Part shown: positions 35,620 through 46,909 of the stretch, one piece after another
Position numbering within the stretch: position 1 is the first letter of the stretch
Layout: each line of letters starts with the position of its first letter
DNA from: Drechmeria coniospora
Taxonomy: Eukaryota > Ascomycota > Sordariomycetes > Hypocreales > Ophiocordycipitaceae
Reading direction: 5' to 3'
DNA length: 64,000 nt
Assembly: GCF_001625195.1 (NCBI RefSeq)
Contig: NC_054390.1
Location: 1,550,001 to 1,614,000 of the forward strand
Notes under the pieces: model-generated
What the model saw: the letters and a program-made list of their open reading frames with translations, nothing else
What the model was told of the DNA's origin: nothing
The model's database searches: none
Translations under genes and position numbers: made by a program

Positions 35620-36770
35620 GCAAGTTATAGAGGACTTTATAGCAAAAGTCTATACGGAGTTTGGCCGAATGTACGCCCAAATGGAAACGTACTCTGTATA
35701 AATCTTAGCTCTACAGAAGAATAGGCAGCAACAGGTACAGTAGGACCCAGGGCATTCGTCGGCCCAGCCAATGGATACCTTAACAATCGACCCCCAGCAG
35801 GAGCGGACCGGGGACGAGTCGGGTATACTACGGGCCCGTATTAAACGCAAACCGATTCCGGTCAGGGACCCGTATGACGGCAACAAGGGTACCTTTACAG
35901 CCTGGAAGTTCTGCATAGACCGTAAGCTCCGAGTAGATAAGGACTTCATCGGGTCCGCCCAGGACCAATAGATCTTCGTTTAGCAAAACCTCTCGGCCAA
36001 AGTCCAGCGACAAGTTATAACATACTTCGAAGAAGGCTCCCGTATCGGTTACGACCCGTTCTAATTCCTAACGTACCTTAAATCGGCTTACAGCGACCCT
36101 TACCGCTAGCAACTAGCGGTTGTCGAACTGGAGGACATTAGGCAAGGGACGTCGGAGTCGTTCCCAGCATTCCTTATACGCTTCGAAGAGAAGCTTATAC
36201 TAGCAGGAGGGATGCATTAGCCTAGCAAGGTAAAACTTATAAAGCTCCGTATTGGGCTAACTAAGAGAATAAGGGACTGTATCCTCTAGCGGGGGACTAC
36301 AATAGACGACTACAACGAGGCGGTCGATATATACAAACGAATCGCATCCGAAATGGAATCGCAACGCATAGAGGATAAAATTAGGAACCAAGGCGGGCCC
36401 GGCCAGGGGACGGCCAGGGCGACCCCCCGACCCGACAAGGACGGCGACACCCCAATGTTAGGGGTTAATACGGCAGGCTCTAGGGCTACGGCCGGGCCCA
36501 GAGCGGCTACAACCAGACCGACAATAAAAACGAACCAAGGCCAAGGCGGGCCCTAACAGCGGGCAAAATAGGTCACACGGGAAGAGAGAGACAGGCATAG
36601 GGCGGCCGGTATATATATCCACTACGGGGAGGGAGGCTACTATATCCAACAATACCTACAACGAGCCGCAATCCCATATACCCTAGGGACAAGCATTTAG
36701 GCCGCTTAGGGGGAAGAATATATTCGTAAGGAATTAGAGACTAAGGAAGAGGAGGGAAATAAAGCGCCTC
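35620..36770 (+). pseudogene. Gypsy D gag remnant
   Basis: Frame 2 reads as a Gag with a charged N-terminus (IEDFIAKVYTEFGRMYAQME), a capsid-like section (DPYDGNKGTFTAWKFCID) and a C-terminal basic tail. The CCHC zinc knuckle (36614-36655) keeps its spacing, but the Cys and His codons read Tyr (TAT/TAC), the product of RIP on TGT/TGC and CAC. In-frame stops are TAG. Gag is in frame 2 and RT in frame 1, so the original probably needed a -1 shift or a second start. Confidence 0.8.
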
Positions 36771-36999
36771 CAAGCTAAGTCTCGCTCAAAGGCACTAAGG
36801 GTTTGCAGGTAAGCGGACTATAAGGAACTAGGGGAATTAGGAGACCGAGTTCAAAAAGATTATACTAAGGATGGATAGACTACCCTTTCTTATTGCTATA
36901 CTTATAAATTCTACAAGGTTCCTTAATATTTAAATCGATAGCGGCTGCAACTGCTATAGGGCTATTAGCGAAAGGATAGCCTAACGCCTGCGACTTAAG

Positions 37000-39900
37000 C
37001 TTATCCCTCTTCTAACAAAACGGCTACTCCAAACGACTATTACAACATCTCGGCGGAATACAGGCAACACCCTCGCCTACCCTACAATAACCAACATAGT
37101 CCGTACGATAATCGATATGGATGGCTAGGAGAGCCCAGTACTCCTATACGTTATCCCAGGCCTAAGTCGAGACGCTATACTAGGCCTACCATAGATAGAA
37201 TACCGACGGGTAACCCTAAACGCAACAGATCGGACTCTTACAATCGGGGCGGTAGGTAACCAAATCGTACAAGCAAACGACATCCGCCCTCCCGACGGAT
37301 CCCAGGAGGCACACCTTACGCCAGTACAAACCTTTTTACGGAAACAACAGGGAGTACTAGTAGTAATAAGCTTACGAGAAATAGTAACGAAACTACGAGA
37401 AATAGCGCTACAAGCACCTAGAAGCACAAATATAACAACAATAGCCCTACCTACTCTTCCGGCAGCCCTCTAGGACTACGCTAATCTTTTCGATAAGGAA
37501 CAGGCCTTAGGCCTACCACTACACCGGGGCTCCCAAGACCACTACATCCGACTATAACAAAACGACAAGGGAGAAACGCTACAGCTACCCTAGGGCCCAC
37601 TGTACAATATGCCACGAGACTAACTACTCGAAGTCTGCAAGCAAATTACAGACCTACTAGACAAGGGATAGATACGGGTAAGTTCATTAGTAGCAGTAGT
37701 ACTAATACTACTTACCAAGAAAGAAAACGGAGGATAGAGGCTATATATAGACTACCGGGCCCTAAACAAGATTATACAACAGGATTATTACCTACTCCCG
37801 CTGGTTAAGGAAACGCTCCGCTTACTCTTAGGGGCACGCTAGTTTACCAAACTGGACGTATAAGTAGCATTCCACAAGTTATGTATAGCGCCTGGAGACG
37901 AACCGCTTACGGCATTCCGTATACGATTTGGTCTATTCGAATAGTTAGTCTGTCCCTTCGGCCTAGCCGGAGCACTAGCTTTATTCCAGAGATATATTAA
38001 CGGGGTATTGCAGGATAAATTAGGGGAGTGGGTTACAGCCTATCTAGACGATATCCTAATCTATACCTCCGGATCGAAAGCCAACCACATTACTAAGGTT
38101 AGGGAAATCCTTAAGCGGCTCCGGGCAGCCGGTCTTTACCTAAATCTCAATAAGTACGCATTCGCAACAACAGAAGTTAAATACCTTAGGTTCATTATCC
38201 AAGCAGGCGTTAAGGTTAGGCCCGACCCAGCGAAAATTGCTGCAATTCAAGAATAGCAACCACCTACTAAGGTAAGGGGGATTAGGAGCTTCCTAGGCTT
38301 CGCGAACTTCTACCGTAAATTTATTCCCAATTTTGCAAGCCTTACGGAACTACTTACAGCCCTTACAGGGAAGGGTATACTATTTCGCTAGGGACCCAAA
38401 GAAGACGCAGCCTTCTAATCCCTTAAGCGTACCTTTTCGTTATACCCGATCCTAGTACAATAGGACCCAGATAGGAAGACTCTTATTAAAACCAATTGCT
38501 TAGGCAAGGCACTAGGCGGATGCCTCTCGCAAATCGATAGCAAGGGGGTCCTACGACCAGTAGCCTACCACTCAGCCAAACTCACACTAGCAGAAAGGAA
38601 CTATATAATCCACAATAAGGAACTCCTAGCAGTTATTAGCTGTCTTAAGGCATAGTCGGCAGACCTACAAGGCGTTGCGGAACTATTTACTATTCTAACG
38701 GACTACAAGAACCTCGAATACTTTACCAAACCGCAGGAGATATCGGAACGACAGGTACAATAGGCGGAAGTCCTTACAAACTTCAATTACTCGCTACAGT
38801 ACAGACCGGGCTTGCAAGCATAACGGCCGGATGCGCTCTTGCATCGGGAACAGGACAAGGAGGACGCACTACGCCTAGGACAAATACTTCGGCCGGTATT
38901 AATCTCTATACTACAGGAGGCGCCTAGAGGCCAACCTGCGCAAGAAGGTCCCGACGCCCAGGACATCCAGGATACAGCAATTACAAACACAGGCATAGAT
39001 CGGGCGAATACGGGGACAGACCGGGCCCGGGCCGGCTGCAAAGTACTAAGTGCCCAAGACATAATAGCTATAAATACGGGGGCAAACCGGGCCCGTCCAG
39101 AGACGGAAGGAGGACAAGGAGCTATCGATACATCCCAACTGCTCCTAGCAGTACAGGGACTGCTCCTAGTAGTATAGGGACCAATAGGGAGGGAGACGCT
39201 ATTTCTACAGGACACGCTAGCCGGCCGACTGCTCTTCCCGGAACCCTACCTACAGGAATTATAGGACCAAGCGTTACAAAACGATACAATATACAAAGCT
39301 CAACGACAAGCAGTAGTAACAGGCGCGCGGAAATTCCCGGTAGAAGCAAAGACAAAAGAACAAACGGCTAATTGTACTATTAGTACCTACAGCGCAACAT
39401 ACTATAGGGGACGCCTATAGGTACCTGCCTAGGAACCACTAACAACGCGAATAATACAACAGGTATACGAATTACCTATATCGGGCCACCCTAGTCGTAA
39501 CGGAATATTCCGCGCACTTCAGCGGGACTTCCACTGGGATAGTATATTACAGGACGTAGTACGGTATGTTCGGAATTGCTACTGCTACCGGAGCCGCAAG
39601 AGCCGCCTACAGAGGCAGGGACTCCTACAACCAATCCCCCCGCCAAACTGTTACTGGAAGCAGATATCGATCGACTTTATAACCAACCTACTAGTACAGA
39701 ACGATAAGGACCCCCAATTCTTAATAGTTATTACAGACCGCCTCTCCAAATTCATCCAACTTAAGGCAATAACTACAATAAGCGCAAAGGCTTATGCAGA
39801 ACGGTTTAAGACCTATTAGTAGCGATTTAGGGGTTTTCCCGCCTAAATTATAACGGATCGGGGATCAGACTGGCTTAGTAAGTTCTGGATATCCCTATGC

Positions 39901-40730
39901 TCCCTTATTAGTACGGAGCAACTCCTATTAACTTCACACCACCCCCAGACGGATAGGGGCACCGAGAGGGTAAATTAGGAAATTCAAGCTACCCTAAGGA
40001 TCCTAATCTCGTTTAAGCAATTCGACTGGCCGGCCTACCTAGCCGCCTACCAGCTGGCCCTAAACAATAGGGAGTCTTCAGTTACAGGAGTTAGCCCAAA
40101 CAAGCTATTATTAGGCTACGAAATCGGTACAATACCGAGGGTAAAGGACGACCAGGCAAGCGTAATAATACCAAAAGGGAGGGCTATTACTTTCCTATAA
40201 CACCTAAGGGAAGGAATAGAAATTATATAAGCGGCTATTGCCTTTGTACAACAATACTTACACAAGTCGGCAGTAGCTTTAGGTCGCCCAGCAGAAAAGT
40301 TCCAGGTAGGCAATAAGGTCTAGCTTAGCCTTAGATATATTAAAACCAACAGGCCATACAGGAAGCTAGACTGGGTTACTTCCAAGTTTACGGTACTAGC
40401 AGTACTAATACTACTTATAGTAACACTAGATATTCCTCGGGGCTTACACCCTACCTTCTATATAGACCTTATCGAAAGGGCAGCAAACGACCCCTTGCCC
40501 AGTCAGGTAGTACGGGATTCGGAGCTAGGCCTACTGCTAGTCCAAGACAAGGACGGTACCTTGTAAGAGGAATACTAGGTCAAACGCATCCTTACTACAA
40601 GGGGGGCCCAAGGCCGAGGGGGATAACGCAATACCCTTGTAAAATAGCTAGGTTACGAACAACTAACCTAGGAACCGATAGAGGCTCTAGTACAAACGGA
40701 AGCCCTAGAGGAATTTATACAGTAATAGGG
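37000..40730 (+). pseudogene. Gypsy D pol remnant: protease, RT, RNase H, integrase, chromodomain
   Basis: Protease/linker to about 37500, RT with intact YLDDILIY (38041-38064), RNase H (about 38400-38720), integrase with an H-H-C-C zinc region (about 39470-39600), a core starting WKQISIDFI at about 39656, and a chromodomain at about 40578-40725. The longest clean stretches are 38008-38256 and 38839-39177. Remaining stops are TAG/TAA. It is not translatable as it stands. Confidence 0.87.
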
Positions 40731-40874
40731 AGATCCCTATACAAACGGCGGAGCGCGGGCAAGCCGCAAAACGAAACGTAAAATTTCGACTACACCGAAG
40801 GAAAAAATCAGCCCCGGAGCGCCCCCGATAAGGGCCCGACCCGATACTACTACTATAGATATACGCTAGCCGTA

Positions 40875-41981
40875 CTACTTAAACTCGTCGGTCTCCGTAT
40901 CCTCCTTACTCTCGTCCTCCTCGGTATCCTCCTTGGGGAGGGTCTCGAAACTGTCCGTTGCGGTACTCGGGCGGGGGCGGGACGTAACCGAGGGGGGCGG
41001 GGGCGGGGGTACAAAACGAAGGCGCCGGGCGACTTAGGCAATGTAAGGGGCGGAGGCGACGGGGCGGCGCAACGGAGTTGCATTGGCTACGCGGGACGAG
41101 CGCGACCTGCTGCAATTGCGGGCAACGCAGGGAGTAAAGGGGGCGGGACGGCGCACTAAGGGGGAACCGCTAGCGCAAGACTCGCGCGACTTGCAGATAT
41201 TGCGGCGCATCTCGGCTAAAGTAGCCACCAACTCGGCACTAACGCCCTCCTGCGCCTGCTAACGGCGGGCGAGGCCGCGTACGTCACTCTGGATGCCCGT
41301 CAGGGCCCGAGCCACGCCCTGGGCAAATACGCCAAGCTGCATGCTCGGTACAGCGCCGGAACGGCTACCCGCTCGAGTTGGGGTTAAGGCGTTAGCGGCG
41401 AGGACGAGGGTACGGTTCGGGTCGTCGTTGTCGTCGGCGGCGGCGGGGGGAGAGATAACACCCGGCACGGGGGCGAGGGTGTAGGCGGGGCGCACGGGAG
41501 CAGGCTCCATCTCGGCCAGAGCTAGGGTGCAAGCCCAAACCCGGCCCAGGGCCAGAAACTCGGGCGACAGGACGGCGCGAGCGCCCGGCACGGCCCCGAC
41601 CTTAGGGCGGGCCTCGACCAGGATGTGGACGTTACGCTAGGCGCAAGCACGAAGGTCGCGCAGGGCGCGATGCAGTTGAGGGCGCGCGGCGAACAAATGC
41701 AGTACCTAGACGCATTTGGCGTACGCGCGCGCATACGTACGGCAGCCAGTACTACGGCCCGGCATGCAGTCGTTACGGCCGCTGGTAACGAGGCGATTGA
41801 CGCAGGGGAGGCATATTCCGCGTACCTCCTCCGGAGGTGCGAACTCCTTATCGAAGGAGTCACCCTCCACCAGGTAGTCGCCCAGGGCGCAACGGCGGTC
41901 CGACTTATCGGTATAGTGGCTATAACGAGGGCCCGAACCGCGTCCGGGAGGGGGGGGAGGAGCACCCGCAGCGGTAGACAT
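40875..41981 (-). pseudogene. Gypsy D antisense ORF (about 368 codons), unknown function
   Basis: On the strand opposite to pol, an ATG at 41981 (MSTAAGAPPPPPG) opens a frame that runs to TAG at 40877-40875. It is broken only by TAG/TAA at 41708, 41639, 41261 and 41036, all of the kind RIP makes from CAG/CAA; I find no TGA. The protein has a Pro-rich start, a Cys-rich part (RRCALGDYL, GICLPCVNR, NDCMPGRSTGCRTYARAYAKC), an Ala/Pro/Arg-rich middle and an acidic tail (KEDTEEDESKEDTETDEF). Copy C carries the same frame. I do not recognise a family. The Cys pattern suggests, but does not prove, a metal-binding domain. It could be expressed from a promoter near the 3' LTR. Confidence 0.6.
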
Positions 41982-42601
41982 AATAGCAGCAGTAGCGGTA
42001 ACAAAAAGGTAAACAAGTCCTCCGCGAGGGAGGAGCAACAGCAGCAAGAGTAGGATCAACAGCTCCTATCGTTACTAGCTTATTAGCTAACGGCCCGAAG
42101 GACATACGGAACGGCCCCGACAAGGAAGCAGCAACCCACCTTACGGGGGAGGAACAATAGCAATAGGGGAGCAGGCGCAATAGGAGGCAGTAAAGGAGTT
42201 AATAACAATCGTGCAGCAAGAAGCTGAAAAACGGGTAGGCACGATAGTTAAAGGAAAGAGGAATAAGAAGCGCAACAGAACGGGAACGGAGAAGGCAACA
42301 TAGAGGGAGTAGCGAGGGGGAAAAGCAGGGTAACACCAGGCGCCTTAGGTACCCAGCGAGCACCCGGTAAACACCCGAGGAGGGGACGGAACGGGGTGGA
42401 ATTGGTTACCCCGGGTAACCAGCAAACCCCAAATGGGGGACAATGCAGGGAGGAGACCGCGTACGCTAAGCACCCGACGAATACCCGAAAAAAAAAAAAA
42501 AAATTTGGGGGAGCTACGGATTGGGAAAACCAGCCTTAGGAAGGGCGGTTTGGCTACGGCTACAGCCAGACTTTACTTCGAACGGGTGGAGCGAGACGGT
42601 A

Positions 42602-42772
42602 TGTTATAGTATTGGGCTTAGCCCGATATAGGAGAACGAAGGGAACCAAGGGACCTACTAGGAGGAACGCACACAACTAAAAGCCCTAGTTGTTAGGTAG
42701 TTTTCCCTCCTTTAAGTCTTTTAATAAACATTATTGAGAGTCCTAGAGCAGTCGCCTAGCGACTCCGTAACA
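42602..42772 (+). repeat. 3' LTR of Gypsy D
   Basis: TGTTATAGTATTGGGCTTAG...CTCCGTAACA, followed by TSD GCAGT. Preceded by the purine-rich GGGTGGAGCGAGACGGTA. Confidence 0.94.
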
Positions 42773-42777
42773 GCAGT

Positions 42778-43059
42778 AAATAAATATAGTACCTAAATGC
42801 ATTTAGCATACGCGCGCGCGTACGTACGGCAGCCAGCACTACGGCCCGGTACGCAGTCGTTACGGCCGCTAGTAACAAGGCGATTAACGCAGGGGAGGTA
42901 CATTCCGCGTACCTCCTCCGGAGGTACAAACTCCTTATCGGAGGAGTTACCCTCTACTAGGTATTCGCCTAGGGCGCAACGGCAGTCCGACTTATCGGTA
43001 TAGTGGCCATAACGAGGGCCCAAACCGTATTCGGGAGGGGGGGGAGGAGTACCTATAGC
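42778..43059 (-). pseudogene. Gypsy C antisense ORF, proximal part
   Basis: Reverse frame collinear with the N-terminal third of the D antisense ORF: Pro-rich start, CRCALGEYL, YLPCVNRLV, NDCVPGRSAGC and a KC end. The start ATG has become ATA by RIP. Gypsy D interrupts it at 42773. The clean frame extends upstream to 43134, but that part lies before the predicted start. Confidence 0.6.
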
Positions 43060-43697
43060 GGTAGATATAATAGCGGCAGCAGCGGTAACGAAAAGGTAAA
43101 TAAGTCCTCTACAAGGGAGGAGCAATAGCAGCAAGAGTAGGATTAATAGTTCCTATCGTTACCAGCTTATTAGCCAACGGCCCGAAGGACATATAGAACG
43201 GCCCCAACAAGGAAGCAGCAACCTACCTTACGGGGGAGGAATAATAGCAATAGGGGAGCAAGCGCAATAAGAGGCAGCAAAGGAGTTAATAACAATCGTA
43301 CAACAAGAAGCTAAAAAATAAGCAGGTACAATAGTTAAAGGAAAGAGGAATAAGAAGCGCAACAAAACGGGAACGGAAAAGGTAATATAGAGGGAGTAGT
43401 AAGGGGGAAAAGCAAGGTAACGCTAGGCGCCTTAGGTACCCGGCGAGTACCCAGTAAATACCCGAGGAGGGGATAGAACGGGGTAGAATTAGTTGCCTTA
43501 GGTAACTAGTAAACCCTAAATAGGGGACAATACGGAAAGGAGACCGTATACGCTAAGTACCTAACGAATACCCAAAAAAAATAAAAAAAATAAAAAAAAT
43601 TCGGGGGAGCTACGGATTGGGAAAACCAGCCTTAGGAAGGGCGGTTTAGCTATAGCTACAGCTAGACTTTACTTTAAACGGGTAGAGCGAGACGGTA
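43060..43697 (+). other. Post-pol 3' region of Gypsy C
   Basis: Collinear with 41982-42601 of D, including the A-rich tract (about 43572-43600). No gene beyond the antisense ORF is identified. Confidence 0.7.
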
Positions 43698-43777
43698 TGT
43701 TATAGTATCGGGCTTAGCCCGATATAGGAGAACGAAGGGAACTAAGGGACCTACTAGGAGGAACGCATACAATTAGA
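43698..43777 (+). repeat. LTR stub at right end of Gypsy C
   Basis: First 80 bases of the 171-bp LTR, directly after C's 3' internal sequence, cut at CATACAATTAGAA where a full LTR starts. The missing 91 bases are not found after that LTR. Confidence 0.8.
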
Positions 43778-43949
43778 ATGTTATGGTATCGGGCTTAGCC
43801 CGATATAGGAGAACGAAGGGAACCAAGGGACCCACTAGGAGGAACGCACACAACTAGAAGCCCTAGTTGTTAGGTAGTTTTCCCTCCTTTAAGTCTTTTA
43901 ATAAACAGCATTAAGAGTCCTAGAGCAGTCGCCTAGCGACTCCGTAACA
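43778..43949 (+). repeat. Full LTR at right end of Gypsy C
   Basis: TGTTATGGTATCGGGCTTAGC...CTCCGTAACA. Flanks TAGAA and TAAAC differ, so it is not a simple insertion. Confidence 0.85.
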
Positions 43950-45402
43950 TAAACCCTTTATATTTTTATATAAGACTTAGCTTAAAAGTATTTTATTTCC
44001 TTTTTTTTCCTTAGTCTTTAGTTCCTTACTAATACATTTTTCCCTTTAAGTAGTTTAAATACTTATTCCTAAAGTATATAGGATTATAGCTTATTATAGG
44101 TATTATTAAATATAATAATCTTCCTTCCTATAGTAAATATATATACTAACTACCTTATATTTATTTTTTTCTTTTTATATAACTTATTTTACTTACTATT
44201 AGGGCCTACTTTAGCCTTAATTTATTTTTATTATTAGTCTAATTATAGTTATTTTAGATTTAACTATAGCTTTAAAGCCTACTATATTTATTCTTAATAT
44301 TAAAGTATTACTATTCTTATTAGGTTAGGGGGTTACCTTAATTATCCCTTAGCTAGGCTTACTTTAATTCTTAATTTTATCCTCTATATATTATAATTCT
44401 ATTTTAAATATAATTTATTTATATATACTAACTACCTTATTATAGTTATTTATTATAGTCCCTTATTAAAGGATATAGTCCTTTATTTTTTTAGTTAGCT
44501 TAATATAAAGCTTTATAAGTTTTACCTTATTAAATTAATATATTCCTTTTATTAGTATAAGCTTTTCTTTAAAGTATATAAAGAATACTAAGAATAACTT
44601 TAATATTTTTTACCTAATATCCTTTAGTTTAATAACTATTAATTACTAATAATAGGAGTTACTATAAGCTAATTTAAGGTATATTAGGAATTAAAATAAA
44701 TTATAATTAATATAAGAGCCTTCCTTAAAGTGTATTATAACTTATTATTAAACTTTAGCTAAAAGATTTTACTAAATAAAGATTTATTAATCCTAGGTAA
44801 ACTTAATAAAGTCCTTATTTACTTAAAGCTTATAGTTTATATAGAACTTTTAGGCTATAAAGGTACTTTTATTATTATTATATAAGTCCCTAACTAAAAT
44901 TAATTTATATTTAATATAGGCCTATAATATACTTAATTTATCCTTAGTTTATTCCTACTAAGAGTTAATTATTAAGGTATTTATTAGTTAGGCTAATAAG
45001 TACTTTAGGTCTTATTATACTTATTACTATTTATTCTTTTATAAAGCTAAAATTTAAGTAAAATATATTTTTATTTAAATATATATTTAGCTAAACTTTA
45101 TATAGACTTTTACTATAAAGTCCTTTATAACTTACTAAAGGTTAAGTTTTTTAGGCTTTTCTTTATTTATTTTAACTTATAATAGTTAGGCTTTTTCTTT
45201 CTCTTAACTAATATAAGTAAAGTCTTTTAAATATTATAGAATTATTAAGTAATTACTTTAGGACTTTTAATAATATTTATTAAAAGACTTAAAAAAGGGA
45301 AAACTACTATATAACTAAGGCTTTTAGTTATATATATACTACTTAATAGGTCTCTTAGTTCTCTTTATTCTTATATATTAGGTAAAGCCTAATACTATAA
45401 TA
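43950..45402 (-). mobile_element. Gypsy C/D-family fragment F, reverse, extremely RIPed
   Basis: Reverse complement of the gag region of C (about 29010-30290), with its 5' LTR at the right end (45232-45402). It is cut at 43950 by the right end of C. Nearly every C outside CpG is gone and the GC content is very low. The five bases after the LTR (ATAAA, 45403-45407) match an interrupted TRIM LTR site. Confidence 0.85.
45232..45402 (-). repeat. 5' LTR of Gypsy fragment F
   Basis: TATTATAGAATTATTAAG...ATACTATAATA, 171 bp, a strongly RIPed version of the C/D LTR. Confidence 0.85.
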
Positions 45403-45468
45403 ATAAACTAATTAACTATTAAACTAAATAGCTAAATTATTAAAAGATCTATTAGTATTTATACTTAG
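45403..45468 (-). repeat. TRIM-family LTR fragment
   Basis: Matches the middle of the TRIM LTR (..ATAAACTAATTAAC...TTATACTTAG). Bounded by F on the left and by the P-family LTR on the right; a few further bases continue at 45842-45852. Confidence 0.65.
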
Positions 45469-45841
45469 TATTATAGAGTTACTAGTACTATTAGTATTTA
45501 ATAGTTAGAAGTAGTTATTAAGAAATCTATAGAACTCTAGCTTTATAAAGTATTAGAGTATTACGGAGTTACTAGGCAACTGCTCTAGGACTCTTAATAA
45601 TATTTATTAAAAGACTTAAAGGAGGGAAAACTATTTAATAACTAGGGCTTCTAGTTATATGCATTCCTCTTAGTAGGTCCCTTGGTTCCCTTTGTTCTCC
45701 TATATTAGGCTAAGCCTAATACTATAACATAGAGTACTTATACTTTAATACCTACTTAATTATAGGGTATAAGTTATATATTATTGTATATAACTCTATT
45801 TTAGAATATAGCTTTATTAGGTAAAGCCTAATATTATAATA
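45469..45841 (-). repeat. Solo LTR of Gypsy P family, interrupted
   Basis: TSD CTTAG at 45464-45468 and 45842-45846. Split by the 171-bp LTR at 45559-45729. Three levels of nesting (TRIM LTR, P LTR, C/D LTR) are readable here. Confidence 0.88.
45559..45729 (-). repeat. Solo LTR, Gypsy C/D family (171 bp)
   Basis: TATTACGGAGTTAC...ACTATAACA. TSD TAGAG at 45554-45558 and 45730-45734. Confidence 0.92.
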
Positions 45842-45852
45842 CTTAGTATAAG

Positions 45853-46343
45853 TCTTGCAATTTATATGCGTAAGAGGAGGGGGTAGTAGAAGTATATTGT
45901 ACGGACTAGGGAATTAATTAAGCTGTTAGTAACAGTATAAGGGGTACCAGTTAGTAACTAGGCAAGAGTATATAATTAGTAGTACTAAATTATATAAATA
46001 AATGTAATTATTCTTCTACCTAAAGTACAAGGGAAGTACGGCTATTTATGCCTATAGAGTAGTACTATATAGGTCCAGATTGTAGTTATATAGTTATACT
46101 ATAGTTTGATTGCCCGTTTGGTCGTATAATAGTTTAATTGCCTATTTAGTTGTATAATAGTTTAATTACCTATTTAGTTGTATAATAGTTTGATTACCGT
46201 TTCGGTTATATAATAGTTTAATTGCCTGTAGTAGTACTATGGGCTGGCAATAGCTAGTAGTAACTAGGAGAGCGGCAATTGTTATTCCGATTAATTAGCT
46301 CCTGTAGTCGACTGGCTACTATATATATAAGTTATATTATAGT
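45853..46343 (-). repeat. LTR of Copia N, left piece
   Basis: Starts TCTTGCAATTTATATGCG. Continues at 53626-53835 after Copia E, and the N element continues at 61401 after Copia M. It contains a 28-bp tandem repeat at 46101-46213 (units like ATAGTTTAATTGCCTATTTA). Confidence 0.85.
46101..46213 (-). repeat. 28-bp tandem repeat in Copia N LTR (4 copies)
   Basis: Units begin ATAGTTTRATTGCC/ATTACC with period 28, in what would be the U3 or R part of the LTR. Confidence 0.8.
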
Positions 46344-46909
46344 TCTTGCAATTTAGGTACACAAGAGGAGGGGTAGTAGAAGTATATCGCACGGACCAGG
46401 GAATCAATCAAGCTGTTAGTAACAGCATAAGGGGAACCAGTTAGTAACTAGATAAGAGTACAAACTTAGTAGTACTAAATTATACAAACGAATGCAATTA
46501 TATTTTAAAAAAGAGAAACTATTCTAAGGGAATGGCTACTGCCTTATATAGGTGTAGAAGTATAGTAAAGACTGTTCTAGCTTATTCCATAAGGTTCCAG
46601 CTTATTCTATAAGTAGGGTAAGCAATATTCCGGCTTATTCCAAGGAGTTTTAGTACATTCTATAAGTAGGGTATAGAATATTCTAGAATATTCTATACTA
46701 TACCTAATTAGGTAAGTATCTCTAACAATAGTTTAGAGAAATAGTATATTGTATACTATTAGTTAGCTCTATATACTTACTTATACTCTTAGTATAGTAT
46801 AGTATATCTACTAGTAGTAGTACTTCTGATAGTTGCTACTGGTAGTAGCAATAATAGGATAGTATCCTATTTGGGTAGTCTTACTAGTATAAATCCTAGT
46901 ATTTTAATA
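46344..46909 (-). repeat. 3' LTR of Copia E
   Basis: TCTTGCAATTTAGGTACAC...TAGTATTTTAATA, followed by the reverse polypurine tract CCCCCTCTATTTAG. It holds a four-unit GAANNTTCNN array at 46676-46693. Confidence 0.92.

Larger units (their letters stand above)
35353..42772 (+). mobile_element. Ty3/Gypsy chromovirus D, full length (7420 bp)
   Basis: LTRs of 171 bp at 35353-35523 and 42602-42772. TSD GCAGT at 35348-35352 and 42773-42777. Inserted into the antisense ORF of related copy C. It is the least RIPed Gypsy copy: many CAG/TGG codons survive and the RT motif is still YLDD. The post-pol region (40750-42600) carries an antisense ORF, then a purine-rich stretch and a 16-base A tract (about 42487-42502). 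Confidence 0.95.
28839..43949 (+). mobile_element. Ty3/Gypsy chromovirus C, old copy interrupted by D and a solo LTR
   Basis: 5' LTR 28839-29009, internal region 29010-35352, resuming at 42773 after Gypsy D and running to 43697, then an LTR stub (43698-43777) and a full LTR (43778-43949). The same order as D: gag, protease, RT, RNase H, integrase, chromodomain, post-pol antisense ORF. Far more RIPed than D (for instance YLNN where D has YLDD). Flanking bases GCTAA and TAAAC do not match, so the outer ends were rearranged or recombined. Confidence 0.85.

Noticed and set aside
41625..42053. 142-residue plus-strand frame in Gypsy D
   Set aside because: Overlaps the antisense ORF; its extension meets other stops and it lacks the acidic tail and the motif shared with P. 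The antisense frame is the better candidate, though this one cannot be fully excluded.
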